Positions 54,101 through 62,111 of a DNA stretch of 64,000 bases are shown in pieces. Positions within the stretch are counted from its first letter, which is position 1. Every line of letters begins with the position of its first letter. Source of the stretch: Candidatus Pristimantibacillus lignocellulolyticus (GTDB lineage Bacteria > Bacillota > Bacilli > Paenibacillales > Paenibacillaceae). The notes under the pieces are model-generated. The model saw only the letters and a list, made by a program, of their open reading frames with translations. It ran no database searches and was not told where the DNA came from. Made by a program: the position numbers and the translations under genes. The DNA lies in NCBI GenBank assembly GCA_023639215.1, contig CP097899.1, positions 4,646,001 through 4,710,000 of the forward strand, read 5' to 3'.

Positions 54101-54183
54101 ACTTAAACCTCCTAAACATTATGATGAACAATAATTCTACTTCAGGATCAAAAATAATCATTGTGGACGTTATGAACAACTTC

Positions 54184-54711
54184 TTATTGCATTATTTGTT
54201 GGATATGTTCTTCTATTTGCTTCTCCGTCATTTCACCAACAACTGCTGCTTGCAAAGTGCCGTCAGCGTTTACAAAAAATGTTGTTGGATATGAACGCAA
54301 CCCATATTTCTTCTCCGTTTTACGATCGACATCTCTAACAACAGCGTAAGTCATATTGAATTTGCGCACATAATTTGAAACCGTTAATGAATCTTCGCTT
54401 AGATTAATACCGACAATTTCAAGGCCCTGTTCATTCCACTTCTCATATTGATTTTGGAATGATGGAATTTCACGTATACAAGGCTCACAAAAAGTACCCC
54501 AAAAATTAATAACTAATGGAGTTCCGACATAATCTGAAAGTGCAACAGCTTCATTATTTAAGTTTGCTAGTCTAAAATCAGGTGCTGGTTGACCAACTTT
54601 GATCAAATTGTTACTGTCATTGTTTTGAAACGACTGAAAAATTGCATAGCCACCAATAATAAGAACGGCAAGCAAAACGACAACTTGTACCTTTTTCCTA
54701 TATTTACCCAT
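54184..54711 (-). CDS. resA: Thiol-disulfide oxidoreductase ResA
   Basis: A 175-residue membrane-anchored thioredoxin-like protein that reduces the CXXCH cysteines of apocytochrome c. The N-terminal helix is VVVLLAVLIIGGYAIF; the active site is CEPC in FWGTFCEPCIREIPSF near residue 75, with the glutamate before proline typical of ResA. The SYPTTFFV strand with its cis-proline is near 140. It is the first gene of the resABCDE operon. Confidence 0.95.
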   Translation of the reverse strand: MGKYRKKVQVVVLLAVLIIGGYAIFQSFQNNDSNNLIKVGQPAPDFRLANLNNEAVALSDYVGTPLVINFWGTFCEPCIREIPSFQNQYEKWNEQGLEIVGINLSEDSLTVSNYVRKFNMTYAVVRDVDRKTEKKYGLRSYPTTFFVNADGTLQAAVVGEMTEKQIEEHIQQIMQ

Positions 54712-54786
54712 TATGTATACACCACCACTACTCGAATCTTTAAGTGCATATTCAGTTACAATACGATATTCTCATTATAACGAAAA

Positions 54787-54809
54787 TTAGACGGCAAAAT
54801 ATGCCGTCC
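54787..54809 (-). terminator. rluB terminator
   Basis: Seven-bp stem GACGGCA/TGCCGTC (54790-54796, 54802-54808), 5-base loop, UAAUUUU on the minus strand. Confidence 0.7.
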
Positions 54810-54816
54810 TCAATCC

Positions 54817-55557
54817 CTAATTATGAACTTTATGTGTCTTACGTGCTTCATTTAACAATTGTTTTATTTCTGATTCAGTTAGATGACGGAACTTACCGCG
54901 AGGCAACCCCTCAAGAATAACCTCACCGAAGCGAACACGTTTCAAGCGAATAACTTTATGGCCGATTGCTTCAAACATACGACGCACTTGGCGGTTACGT
55001 CCTTCATGAATTGTAATAGCTATCGTCGACTCATTATTTTCCATTTTTACATCTTGATATTCAACAGACGCTGGAGCAGTCATCCCATCTTCCAGTTCAA
55101 TACCACGCTGTAGTTTTTCTAACAAACTACCATGTGGGACTCCTTTTACCGTTGCATAATACGTTTTTGGCACATGATGACTCGGATGTGTTAACAAGTT
55201 TGCAAACTCACCATCATTCGTAAGAAGCAGTAGTCCCTCTGTGTCGTAGTCAAGACGACCTACAGGATATACGCGTTCTTTAATACCAGGTAAGAAATCC
55301 GAGACAACTTTACGACCCTGTGGATCTTTTGCGCTCGTAATAACACCTTTTGGTTTGTTTAACATCACATATATTTTTTTCTCACTACGAATTGGACGAC
55401 CGTTCACGGTGATGACATCAACATTTGGATTTACTTTCGTACCCATTGCAGTCACTTGTTCGCCATTTACTTCAACAGCACCAGACAGAATTAACTCCTC
55501 ACATTTACGACGAGAAGCAACTCCAGCCTGTGCCAATATTTTTTGTAATCGTTCCAC
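54817..55557 (-). CDS. rluB: 23S rRNA pseudouridine synthase RluB-type
   Basis: About 247 residues. An N-terminal S4 RNA-binding domain (RLQKILAQAGVASRRKCEELI) is followed by the RsuA-family catalytic domain with the aspartate in YPVGRLDYDTEGLLLLTNDG near 100. It modifies 23S rRNA near position 2605. The start is taken as GTG at 55557 (GAGGTGA five bases before), giving VERLQK; GTG at 55566 is an alternative. It follows spmB closely, as in B. subtilis (ypuL/ypuN region). Confidence 0.93.
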   Translation of the reverse strand: MERLQKILAQAGVASRRKCEELILSGAVEVNGEQVTAMGTKVNPNVDVITVNGRPIRSEKKIYVMLNKPKGVITSAKDPQGRKVVSDFLPGIKERVYPVGRLDYDTEGLLLLTNDGEFANLLTHPSHHVPKTYYATVKGVPHGSLLEKLQRGIELEDGMTAPASVEYQDVKMENNESTIAITIHEGRNRQVRRMFEAIGHKVIRLKRVRFGEVILEGLPRGKFRHLTESEIKQLLNEARKTHKVHN

Positions 55558-55611
55558 TATGCTCACCTCATCTACCATCATAACGATTACGACGATAAAG
55601 CACAAGCGTTG

Positions 55612-56148
55612 CTACTGGAATACAAGCATACAAATTACAATTGCTGCTACAAATCCAACCAAATCAGAGATTAGACCCACTTTTAAAGCATATTTCGAGT
55701 TACGTACTGCTACAGCACCGAAATAAACCGTTAATACATATAATGTTGTATCAGTACTACCTTGTATTGTAGAAGCAATTCTGCCAATTAATGAATCAGG
55801 ACCATATGTCGCAATTAGATCCGCCGTAAATGCTAGCGAACCTGCTCCGGTGATCGGGCGTAACACCCCTAATGGTAAAACCTCGCTAGGTATACCGAAC
55901 GATTCAAAAATCGGTTTAAATGCTAGTAGCATCATATCCATCGCTCCGGAGGCACGAAACATACTAATGGCAACCATCATCCCAACGAGATGCGGAATTA
56001 TACCAATTGCCGTTTCAAACCCATCTTTAGCCCCATCTACAAAGATTTCGTATACCGGTTGACGTTTTTTAAGCATAGCATACAAAGGAATAAACACGAT
56101 AATAGCAGGAATCATGTAAGAAGAAAGTTGAGTGAATATACTATACAA
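55612..56148 (-). CDS. spmB: Spore maturation protein B
   Basis: About 178 residues with four predicted membrane helices and the nucleoside-recognition Gate-like fold (LVGMMVAISMFRASGAMDMM; RPITGAGSLAFTADLI). SpmA and SpmB together are needed for spore core dehydration. The start is likely TTG at 56148, seven bases after GGAGGTGAACCA; ATG at 56163 would add five residues. It overlaps the spmA stop by eight bases. Confidence 0.92.
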   Translation of the reverse strand: MYSIFTQLSSYMIPAIIVFIPLYAMLKKRQPVYEIFVDGAKDGFETAIGIIPHLVGMMVAISMFRASGAMDMMLLAFKPIFESFGIPSEVLPLGVLRPITGAGSLAFTADLIATYGPDSLIGRIASTIQGSTDTTLYVLTVYFGAVAVRNSKYALKVGLISDLVGFVAAIVICMLVFQ

Positions 56149-56812
56149 ATGGTTCACCTCCATTAGAGGATCGAACCGTCGTTGTTGTGTTTACTTGCGC
56201 GGAAGAATTAATCGTGGTGTATGTACTTGGTGGTCCTTTATCTCGACTACGATACCATCGATCGACTAGTATAGCTGTTAATGTGGCAACAAAAGTAGCA
56301 GCTAAAGTCGTTCCAATAATTTCAGCAGGATTAGCTGAGTTGTAATTCATTCTAATCGCAATTAATGTTGTCGGCACTAATGTTATACTCGACGTATTGA
56401 GCGCAAGTAGCGTACACATTGCAGGTGTTGCGGTATGCTTGTCTGGATTCAGTGTTTGTAATTCCTGCATTGCTTTAATGCCCATAGGTGTTGCCGCATT
56501 ACCTAATCCAAACATATTGGCACTTAGATTACTCATGATGTAACCAAGCGCTGGATGTCCTTTCGGAATATCTGGAAACAACCAACGAACAATCGGATAA
56601 AGTAAGCGAGATAACTTATGAAGTAACCCCGCTTCTTCAGCGATTTTCATCATGCCTAACCAGAACACCATAATACTAATTAATCCAAAACTAACGGTAA
56701 CACCAGATTTGGCTCCGTCAAATGCTGCTTGCGTAACAGCATCCATGTTACCGTTAATTAGTCCAAAAATAACACTTACGACAATTAGAAATAACCATAT
56801 CCAATTGACCAT
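56141..56812 (-). CDS. spmA: Spore maturation protein A
   Basis: About 223 residues, five to six helices, Gate-like fold. VTVSFGLISIMVFWLGMMKIAEEAG and LGLGNAATPMGIKAM-like segments are recognisable. The start at 56812 (NWIWLFLIV...) follows GGGGAGG by seven bases; longer in-frame ATGs to 56833 lie in the ribosome-binding region. It stands between dacB and spmB, as in B. subtilis. Confidence 0.93.
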   Translation of the reverse strand: MVNWIWLFLIVVSVIFGLINGNMDAVTQAAFDGAKSGVTVSFGLISIMVFWLGMMKIAEEAGLLHKLSRLLYPIVRWLFPDIPKGHPALGYIMSNLSANMFGLGNAATPMGIKAMQELQTLNPDKHTATPAMCTLLALNTSSITLVPTTLIAIRMNYNSANPAEIIGTTLAATFVATLTAILVDRWYRSRDKGPPSTYTTINSSAQVNTTTTVRSSNGGEPFV

Positions 56813-56859
56813 TCCCATGCCTCCCCCCAACATGTAACGATTATTGATATTGTATTACT

Positions 56860-58026
56860 TTATTCATCTAACCAATTTGACATCTTCTCAAGCCAACTCA
56901 GATGATCTTTACTATTTTTCTTGAATTTTGCAAATGTCTCTGAAGACACCGCATTCTGTTCTAATGAGAGTCTTGGACTATGTGCATCGTAGATTGGAAC
57001 ATTTCCGATATTTTTTCCCTCAAGGTAAAAATTCATTTTGCCTCTTTCTCCTAATGCAAAATGTACTGATTTCGGATCAATTAATTCAAGATCAGCTGTA
57101 ATTTTCCCTAATTCATTCTCATCCAATGGATAAGCATATTGTTGTCCATATACAAGTGTACTGCCTGTAATCGTTTCTTCTTTTTTAGCTATGATGGACA
57201 GAGGATAGTTTTTGAAGCCCCAGTCCAGTAATTTGCTATGATCTTGCCAATCGTCTCCATCATTTAATGTAACTGCAACTAACTGTTGTCCATTTCTAGT
57301 TGCTGAGCTAACAAGGCAACGGAACGCCTTTTTTGTATAACCTGTTTTAACCCCATCTGCACCTTCATACATATAAAGCATTTTATTTTTGTTGCGCCAT
57401 GAATAATTCCATTTTTCATATGGATTTGGTGCTTGCTTCTCTTCAGTTTTGACGATTTCTGCAAAAACTTTATTTTTCAATGCATAGGCAGTAAGAATAG
57501 CAAGATCATTGGCAGAGGATATATGACCTTCCTCATCTAAGCCATGTGGATTACGAAATTGAGTGTTGATTAAGCCTAGTTCAAGAGCTTTTTCATTCAT
57601 TAGGTATACAAATCCTGCTTCCGACCCTCCAACATGTTCAGCGATTGCTGTTGCTGCATCATTACCACTTCGTAACATGAGGCCATACAGCATATTCGAT
57701 AATGTCATTTCCTCTCCAAGCTTAAGATAGATTGAAGAACCTTCCCTTCCCGCAGCTCTTTTTGTAACTACGGCTTTTGAACTTAAATCACCATATTCTA
57801 TAGCAACAATAGCTGTCATAATTTTAGTTAAACTGGCAATTCGTAACGGCGTGTCTCCATCTTCACTATACAAAATCCGCCCCGACTGAACGTCGATTAA
57901 AGCAGTTGCTTGCGCATGGGTTGATATTTCCGGGGTAGCTCGTACCACTTCAGCGTTTACTACTCCAAAGATCAAGCATCCGATTAGTGTTCCAATAAAA
58001 CCTTTCGACCAAATAGAATCCTTCAT
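56860..58026 (-). CDS. dacB: Sporulation D-alanyl-D-alanine carboxypeptidase
   Basis: A 388-residue penicillin-binding protein that trims peptide cross-links in the spore cortex. A signal peptide (FIGTLIGCLIFGVVNAEVVRA) is followed by the SxxK in RIASLTKIMTAI near 75, the SxN in MLRSGNDAATA near 130 and the KTG in DGVKTGYTKKA near 238. The ATG at 58026 with AGGAGGAG upstream is chosen. With spmA and spmB it forms the classic cortex-maturation operon. Confidence 0.95.
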   Translation of the reverse strand: MKDSIWSKGFIGTLIGCLIFGVVNAEVVRATPEISTHAQATALIDVQSGRILYSEDGDTPLRIASLTKIMTAIVAIEYGDLSSKAVVTKRAAGREGSSIYLKLGEEMTLSNMLYGLMLRSGNDAATAIAEHVGGSEAGFVYLMNEKALELGLINTQFRNPHGLDEEGHISSANDLAILTAYALKNKVFAEIVKTEEKQAPNPYEKWNYSWRNKNKMLYMYEGADGVKTGYTKKAFRCLVSSATRNGQQLVAVTLNDGDDWQDHSKLLDWGFKNYPLSIIAKKEETITGSTLVYGQQYAYPLDENELGKITADLELIDPKSVHFALGERGKMNFYLEGKNIGNVPIYDAHSPRLSLEQNAVSSETFAKFKKNSKDHLSWLEKMSNWLDE

Positions 58027-58162
58027 AGTTCTCCTCCTGATGTCATTGGACTTACCTATCATATTTTGCAACCTATTGATGTAGTATATGCAGAAAGTTG
58101 AAATTGTAGACGAGCACCCAGCTCTTTCCACTAGCTTATTCGAAGTATTTGATGATTAGCAC

Positions 58163-58212
58163 AAAAAAGCCAACTAACTAGGAAGTGATTCCAATGTTAG
58201 TCGGCTTTTTCT
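58163..58212 (-). terminator. ytfJ terminator
   Basis: Ten-bp stem with one mismatch (GCCAACTAAC/GTTAGTCGGC) and six U on the minus strand. Confidence 0.88.
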
Positions 58213-58247
58213 TCGTACATTAAGACAATATTATAATGGAGAAAAGA

Positions 58248-58724
58248 TTACTGGTGATAACCACTTGTATTATCATCAGAACTTTGTTGAATTGATGCAG
58301 TACTGCTTGCATCCGTATTTGATGTTATCATGGATTGTATTTTATCCATCCATGATGGTGCAGCATCAATCACTTTGTCTAACAGATGAGTTTGATTATC
58401 TAGCGGCACAACTTTGACGCCTTGAGCACCTACAACAAGAAAAGCAATTGGAGTAATGGATACACCGCCACCACTACCACCACCGAACGGCATAGCGCTA
58501 GTAGCAGAATGTAGTCCTTCTAGCTGAGTGTGATGTGGCTCATCTTGATCCATCCGTATTTCACTACCTCCAGCTACAAATCCTACACCAACACGAGAGA
58601 TCGGTAATATCGTATCACCACTTGGTGTATGAATGGGATCTCCTACAATCGTGTTGATTCCTAACATTTCTTTAATGTTTTCTAGACTCGTGGACATTAA
58701 CCCTTGAATAGGATGTTCTGACAT
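58248..58724 (-). CDS. ytfJ: GerW-family sporulation protein YtfJ
   Basis: A 158-residue protein with the GerW hallmark: a glycine-rich loop FGGGSGGGVSITPIAFLVVG near 80 and the start HPIQGLMSTSLENIKEML. In B. subtilis YtfJ (GerW) is a spore-coat protein needed for normal germination. The C-terminus is serine/threonine-rich and variable. ytfI-like protein is encoded next to it on the upstream side, as in B. subtilis. Confidence 0.92.
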   Translation of the reverse strand: MSEHPIQGLMSTSLENIKEMLGINTIVGDPIHTPSGDTILPISRVGVGFVAGGSEIRMDQDEPHHTQLEGLHSATSAMPFGGGSGGGVSITPIAFLVVGAQGVKVVPLDNQTHLLDKVIDAAPSWMDKIQSMITSNTDASSTASIQQSSDDNTSGYHQ

Positions 58725-58951
58725 TTGAAATCACTCCTAATTGATGATATGAAGCCTACGCAATATTTTGCTCAACATTACCGTAGAATATAAGCATCAA
58801 TTATTACCTTTAGAGGAAGTTTAAAATGTTCGACTGTAATTAAGATGAATCGCGTTGTAGTTTGCTCGACGGCTAACATATCCTCCATTCGAAAGCATGC
58901 GTGTGCTCACGTACACAATACGTAAGCTGTGCTATTCGGCAGTGATAATGA
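58725..58951. other. Intergenic region with a possible degenerate repeat
   Basis: About 230 bases. GCATGCGTGTGCTCACGTACACAATACGTAAGC loosely resembles part of the repeat-rich sequence near 61.3 kb, which has ACGTACGTAACTAGTACGTA. No gene: a 35-codon frame has a ribosome-binding-like GGAGG only two bases before its ATG. Confidence 0.35.
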
Positions 58952-59635
58952 TCAATTCGTTCCCGCTGGTACATTACTTCGTACGATATACCTCTTTTTC
59001 CATTTTGAAATTCGAAACATAATATATATGCCTGTAAATAGTGCATGCCACAGCTTCATTTTAACCAAACAAGACCATTCCGTCGCGAAGAACGTCGTCT
59101 GATAAATTGGTTCAATCTTTACAACAGGTGACTCCTTTACTCGTACAAGTCCTGAAAGCGTTCCAAAGATCATGCCTTTCACAGACCATAATAAGCCACA
59201 AGTCATCGCTGTTGTCACAGCATCACCAGTTCCAACATAACTGTACCATTTCCATTCCGTAAGTATACCGTTACTCAAAACGCGTTTAAATCTACCTCGC
59301 ATGTCATGAACCATTTTCAAAGCAGCATGCCATTGCTTATATTGCGCAATTGCAATATCAGGGTCCCAATCCCGACTTCCGCGTTGCTTATTCTCACTAG
59401 CTTCACTGTCTTGTTGAGCTTGAAATGACTTTTTACCAAATTCAAATTGGGGCATTACAATTTTGAATTTGAATAAACCATACAATCCAACTATTTTGAT
59501 TAAAATGTAATCTTCATCTTTTCGACTCCGCGCATAACAATCAAATGTAAGAGTAGAGTAACAAGCAGCGATAACTAGGGCGACAATAAAAAGACCGACC
59601 AACCACGCCCAATTACTAAGAATCCAAGGCAGCAT
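58952..59635 (-). CDS. DUF2953 membrane protein (YtfI-like)
   Basis: A 227-residue protein with an N-terminal hydrophobic helix (WAWLVGLFIVALVIAACYS) and one or two further hydrophobic stretches (GLLWSVKGMIFGTLSG; ALFTGIYIMFRI). WKWYSYVGTGDAVTTAMTCG is the DUF2953 core. It lies upstream of ytfJ, as in B. subtilis, and is presumed sporulation-related. AGGAGG precedes the ATG. Confidence 0.85.
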   Translation of the reverse strand: MLPWILSNWAWLVGLFIVALVIAACYSTLTFDCYARSRKDEDYILIKIVGLYGLFKFKIVMPQFEFGKKSFQAQQDSEASENKQRGSRDWDPDIAIAQYKQWHAALKMVHDMRGRFKRVLSNGILTEWKWYSYVGTGDAVTTAMTCGLLWSVKGMIFGTLSGLVRVKESPVVKIEPIYQTTFFATEWSCLVKMKLWHALFTGIYIMFRISKWKKRYIVRSNVPAGTN

Positions 59636-59690
59636 GTTCCACCTCCTCTACTTAAGTATATTGACCATAGTATGACCAGTCTTATTGTTA

Positions 59691-60296
59691 TCATTCCTTC
59701 ACTTCATCCAACGTCATCTGACGACCTTCAAATCTTTCAAACAACAATTGCGTTTGCTCATCCATATCTTCATCTTCTAAAGATACCTCTTTCGGTTCTG
59801 GAAGTTCTTTAATAGAACCAAGACCAAAACTATCAAGAAATATTTTAGTAGTTCCATAGAGAATAGGGCGACCGATCGCTTCCGCTCGTCCTACTTCTTC
59901 AATTAGATCTTTCGCTACTAAAGTATGTATCGCACGTTCGCATTTTACGCCACGAATTTCTTCGATTTCAACTCTTGTAATTGGTTGCTTATACGCTACA
60001 ATAGATAACGTTTCAAGTGCTGCTTGTGAAAGTTGTGCTCTTGTTGGCGTATAAGCCATTCGTTCAAAATATGCTGCGTGTTCTGGATGTGTTGTTAGAC
60101 GATATGAACCGGCAAGAATCCCGATTTGCACACCTCTCCCATCTCGTTCCAAATCACGTTGTAAATCAAGAACTAACTCCTCAATATAGTCAACATCTAT
60201 ACCCATTATATCTGCGAGTTGACGTTTATTAAGCCCTTCATCTCCTGCCATGAAAAGCAAACCCTCAATAATCGACTTCAATTGCTGAAATTCCAT
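59691..60296 (-). CDS. scpB: Segregation and condensation protein B
   Basis: A 201-residue dimeric winged-helix protein, part of the SMC-ScpA-ScpB condensin that organises chromosomes. The usual start MEFQQLKSIIEGLLFMAGDEG and the ALETLSIVAYKQPITRVEIEEIRG core are present; DLIEEVGRAEAIGRPILYGTT is the second wing. It overlaps the scpA end by 32 bases. Confidence 0.95.
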   Translation of the reverse strand: MEFQQLKSIIEGLLFMAGDEGLNKRQLADIMGIDVDYIEELVLDLQRDLERDGRGVQIGILAGSYRLTTHPEHAAYFERMAYTPTRAQLSQAALETLSIVAYKQPITRVEIEEIRGVKCERAIHTLVAKDLIEEVGRAEAIGRPILYGTTKIFLDSFGLGSIKELPEPKEVSLEDEDMDEQTQLLFERFEGRQMTLDEVKE

Positions 60297-61044
60297 CGGA
60301 AATACCTTCTCCTCTCCACTGTATCACAATATCATCGAAGAGCCCGTGCTGGTAGCAACGGATATGCTTCATTTTCATTAATTCGAGAATAGATAGAAAA
60401 GTAACTACAATTTCATGCTTAGACATATTTTCGCGAATAAGTTTAGAGAATCGAACCGTTTCATATTGTTTTAATACTTCAACAATATCTTTAATACGAT
60501 CCTTAACTGAAATTTCATCTCGTTGAATTGTCGCTATAACATCTCTTCGATTCGCACGTTTCATAGCTTTTTGCAGTGCTAAGACGAGATCAGACAATTG
60601 AATACCTTCTAATGGATTGACATATGTCTCCTTCATAAAACCAGTCATATCTTCTGGTTCACGTGAAAATACAAGACTTCTCTGAAATTCTTTATCTTTC
60701 AGATCTTCTGCAATCTGCTTGAATTTACGATATTCAATCAACTTCTGAATCAACTCTTCACGCAAGTCAGGCCCTTCATCATACCACTCTTCATATTCAT
60801 TCTCGAATACAGGAGGCTTCGGTAATAACTGCTGGCTTTTAATTGCTAATAGCGTAGCAGCCATTACCAAAAATTCACTTGTTATGTCTAGCTCCAATTC
60901 CTTCATATCATTCAAATATCCCATATACTGATTCGTAATCTCGCTAATGGATATATCTTGAATATCAATTTCCGATCGATCAATAAGATGCAACAATAGA
61001 TCGAGCGGACCTTCGAAAGAATCTAGCTTGTATTGTACGGACAC
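60265..61044 (-). CDS. scpA: Segregation and condensation protein A (kleisin)
   Basis: A 259-residue kleisin that links SMC heads to ScpB. YKLDSFEGPLDLLLHLIDRSEIDI at the N-terminus and the C-terminal winged helix (VTFLSILELMKMKHIRCYQ) are diagnostic. The start is GTG at 61044 with AGGAGG seven bases before. A longer ATG frame to 61209 exists only because MITE-like repeat copy D lies in front of it and happens to be open; the extra 55 residues match the repeat in copy A and are not scpA. Confidence 0.95.
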   Translation of the reverse strand: MSVQYKLDSFEGPLDLLLHLIDRSEIDIQDISISEITNQYMGYLNDMKELELDITSEFLVMAATLLAIKSQQLLPKPPVFENEYEEWYDEGPDLREELIQKLIEYRKFKQIAEDLKDKEFQRSLVFSREPEDMTGFMKETYVNPLEGIQLSDLVLALQKAMKRANRRDVIATIQRDEISVKDRIKDIVEVLKQYETVRFSKLIRENMSKHEIVVTFLSILELMKMKHIRCYQHGLFDDIVIQWRGEGISDGISAIEVDY

Positions 61045-61069
61045 ACCATAACCTCCTGTCTTGTAAGAA

Positions 61070-61244
61070 TGTTTAAAAAACGGACTTTGATAACGATGTG
61101 TTGCTTCGAAGCATACTCGACATCGAATAAGAAGCGAACTTGGGAAGTCCGGTACGCGTGTACCAATAATGTACACTTGCGTTTCCTCCTCCCTCAAGTA
61201 GCGCTCCATCTTCTCGGTTCTGAAAGCCCTTTTTTTAAACCTTC
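61070..61244 (-). repeat. MITE-like palindromic repeat, copy D
   Basis: Terminal repeats GTTTAAAAAACGGACTTT (61071-61088) and, on the other side, AAAGCCCTTTTTTTAAAC (about 61223-61240) are inverse complements with few changes. Internal GTGTAC...GTACAC hairpin and TTCGATGTCGA palindrome are intact. It ends about 10-15 bases before the scpA ribosome-binding site and is oriented opposite to copies A and C. Confidence 0.85.
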
Positions 61245-61415
61245 ATTGTAATTATTAGTCTTTAAAATTTAGCGGAGCTAAGACGCTTATGCAACGGAGC
61301 ATAGAGCACAACGTACGTAACTAGTACGTAAGCGAACTCACAACTTCGAAGCGAAACCAACTAGTCTATGCAACGAAGCATCACTAACAAGGATCTCGAT
61401 CGAATTTCAAATAAA
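61245..61415. repeat. Repeat-rich intergenic segment
   Basis: TATGCAACGGAGCATA at 61288-61303 recurs as TATGCAACGAAGCAT at 61367-61381, 79 bases on. Between them are ACGTACGT and AGTACGTAAG. No gene is present. It may be a second, older repeat family. Confidence 0.5.
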
Positions 61416-61588
61416 GATTCAAAATGATCGCTTGTCAGTACCAAGAAGATGGTATGAAGCTAGTGACGCGAAGCGCGGAATGTACGTTATTGGTACATGA
61501 GCACTGGAGTTAGCGATGAATGCCATATTCGCCGTCGACTAAGCTACGTCAGCATATTCAACGTAATCACAAGCAATCACTTTTGAAT
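61416..61588 (+). repeat. MITE-like palindromic repeat, copy E (diverged)
   Basis: Left end GATTCAAAATGATCGCTT (61416-61433) is inverse complement (few changes) of AAGCAATCACTTTTGAAT (61571-61588). Internally AAGAAGATGG, TGTACGTTATTGGTACA and ATATTCGCCGTCGA match the family. The right end overlaps the last codons and stop of ribH (stop at 61577). Confidence 0.7.
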
Positions 61589-62047
61589 TTCCTTCAAAAG
61601 GTTCGCCATCTCAATCGCTGTAATCGCTGACTCATACCCCTTATTCCCTGCCTTCGTCCCAGCTCGCTCAATCGCTTGCTCGATCGAATCAACAGTCAAT
61701 ACGCCAAATACAGTAGGAACTCCTGTTTTCAACGCTACTGCAGACACACCTTTAGCCGCTTCGTTACAAACATAATCGAAATGAGGCGTTGCTCCGCGTA
61801 TAACGGCACCTAGTGTAATTACTGCATCATATTTTCCGCTCTCTGCCATCTTTTGTGCTATAAGTGGAATTTCAAATGCTCCTGGAACCCACGCTACATC
61901 TACTTCATTATCTTGTGCACCATGACGTTTGAATCCATCTAATGCTCCAGCTAATAACTTACTTGAAATAAATTCATTAAAACGTCCAACTACTACCCCA
62001 TACTTTAATCCTTCAGAAATCAAATTACCTTCATATACAAATGCCAT
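61577..62047 (-). CDS. ribH: 6,7-dimethyl-8-ribityllumazine synthase
   Basis: A 156-residue lumazine synthase, condensing the pyrimidine and the butanone phosphate in the penultimate step of riboflavin synthesis. VVVGRFNEFISSKLL, VPGAFEIPLIAQKM, ITLGAVIRGATPHFDYVC (with the catalytic histidine) and GVLTVDSIEQAIERAG are all present. The final codons (I-Q-K-stop) coincide with the end of repeat copy E. Confidence 0.96.
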   Translation of the reverse strand: MAFVYEGNLISEGLKYGVVVGRFNEFISSKLLAGALDGFKRHGAQDNEVDVAWVPGAFEIPLIAQKMAESGKYDAVITLGAVIRGATPHFDYVCNEAAKGVSAVALKTGVPTVFGVLTVDSIEQAIERAGTKAGNKGYESAITAIEMANLLKEIQK

Positions 62048-62111
62048 CTTAATTTCCCCTCTCTATTCTAATGATTATTTCGTATAAAAGCATTACTTTT
62101 ATATGAATTTG

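Noticed and set aside
58800..58900. A 35-codon minus-strand ORF upstream of ytfJ
   Set aside because: GGAGG lies only two bases before the ATG, too close to function, and the product is not recognisable.
61045..61209. Extra 55-residue N-terminus for scpA
   Set aside because: The extension is repeat sequence. The GTG at 61044 has AGGAGG at the right distance and gives the normal ScpA start.
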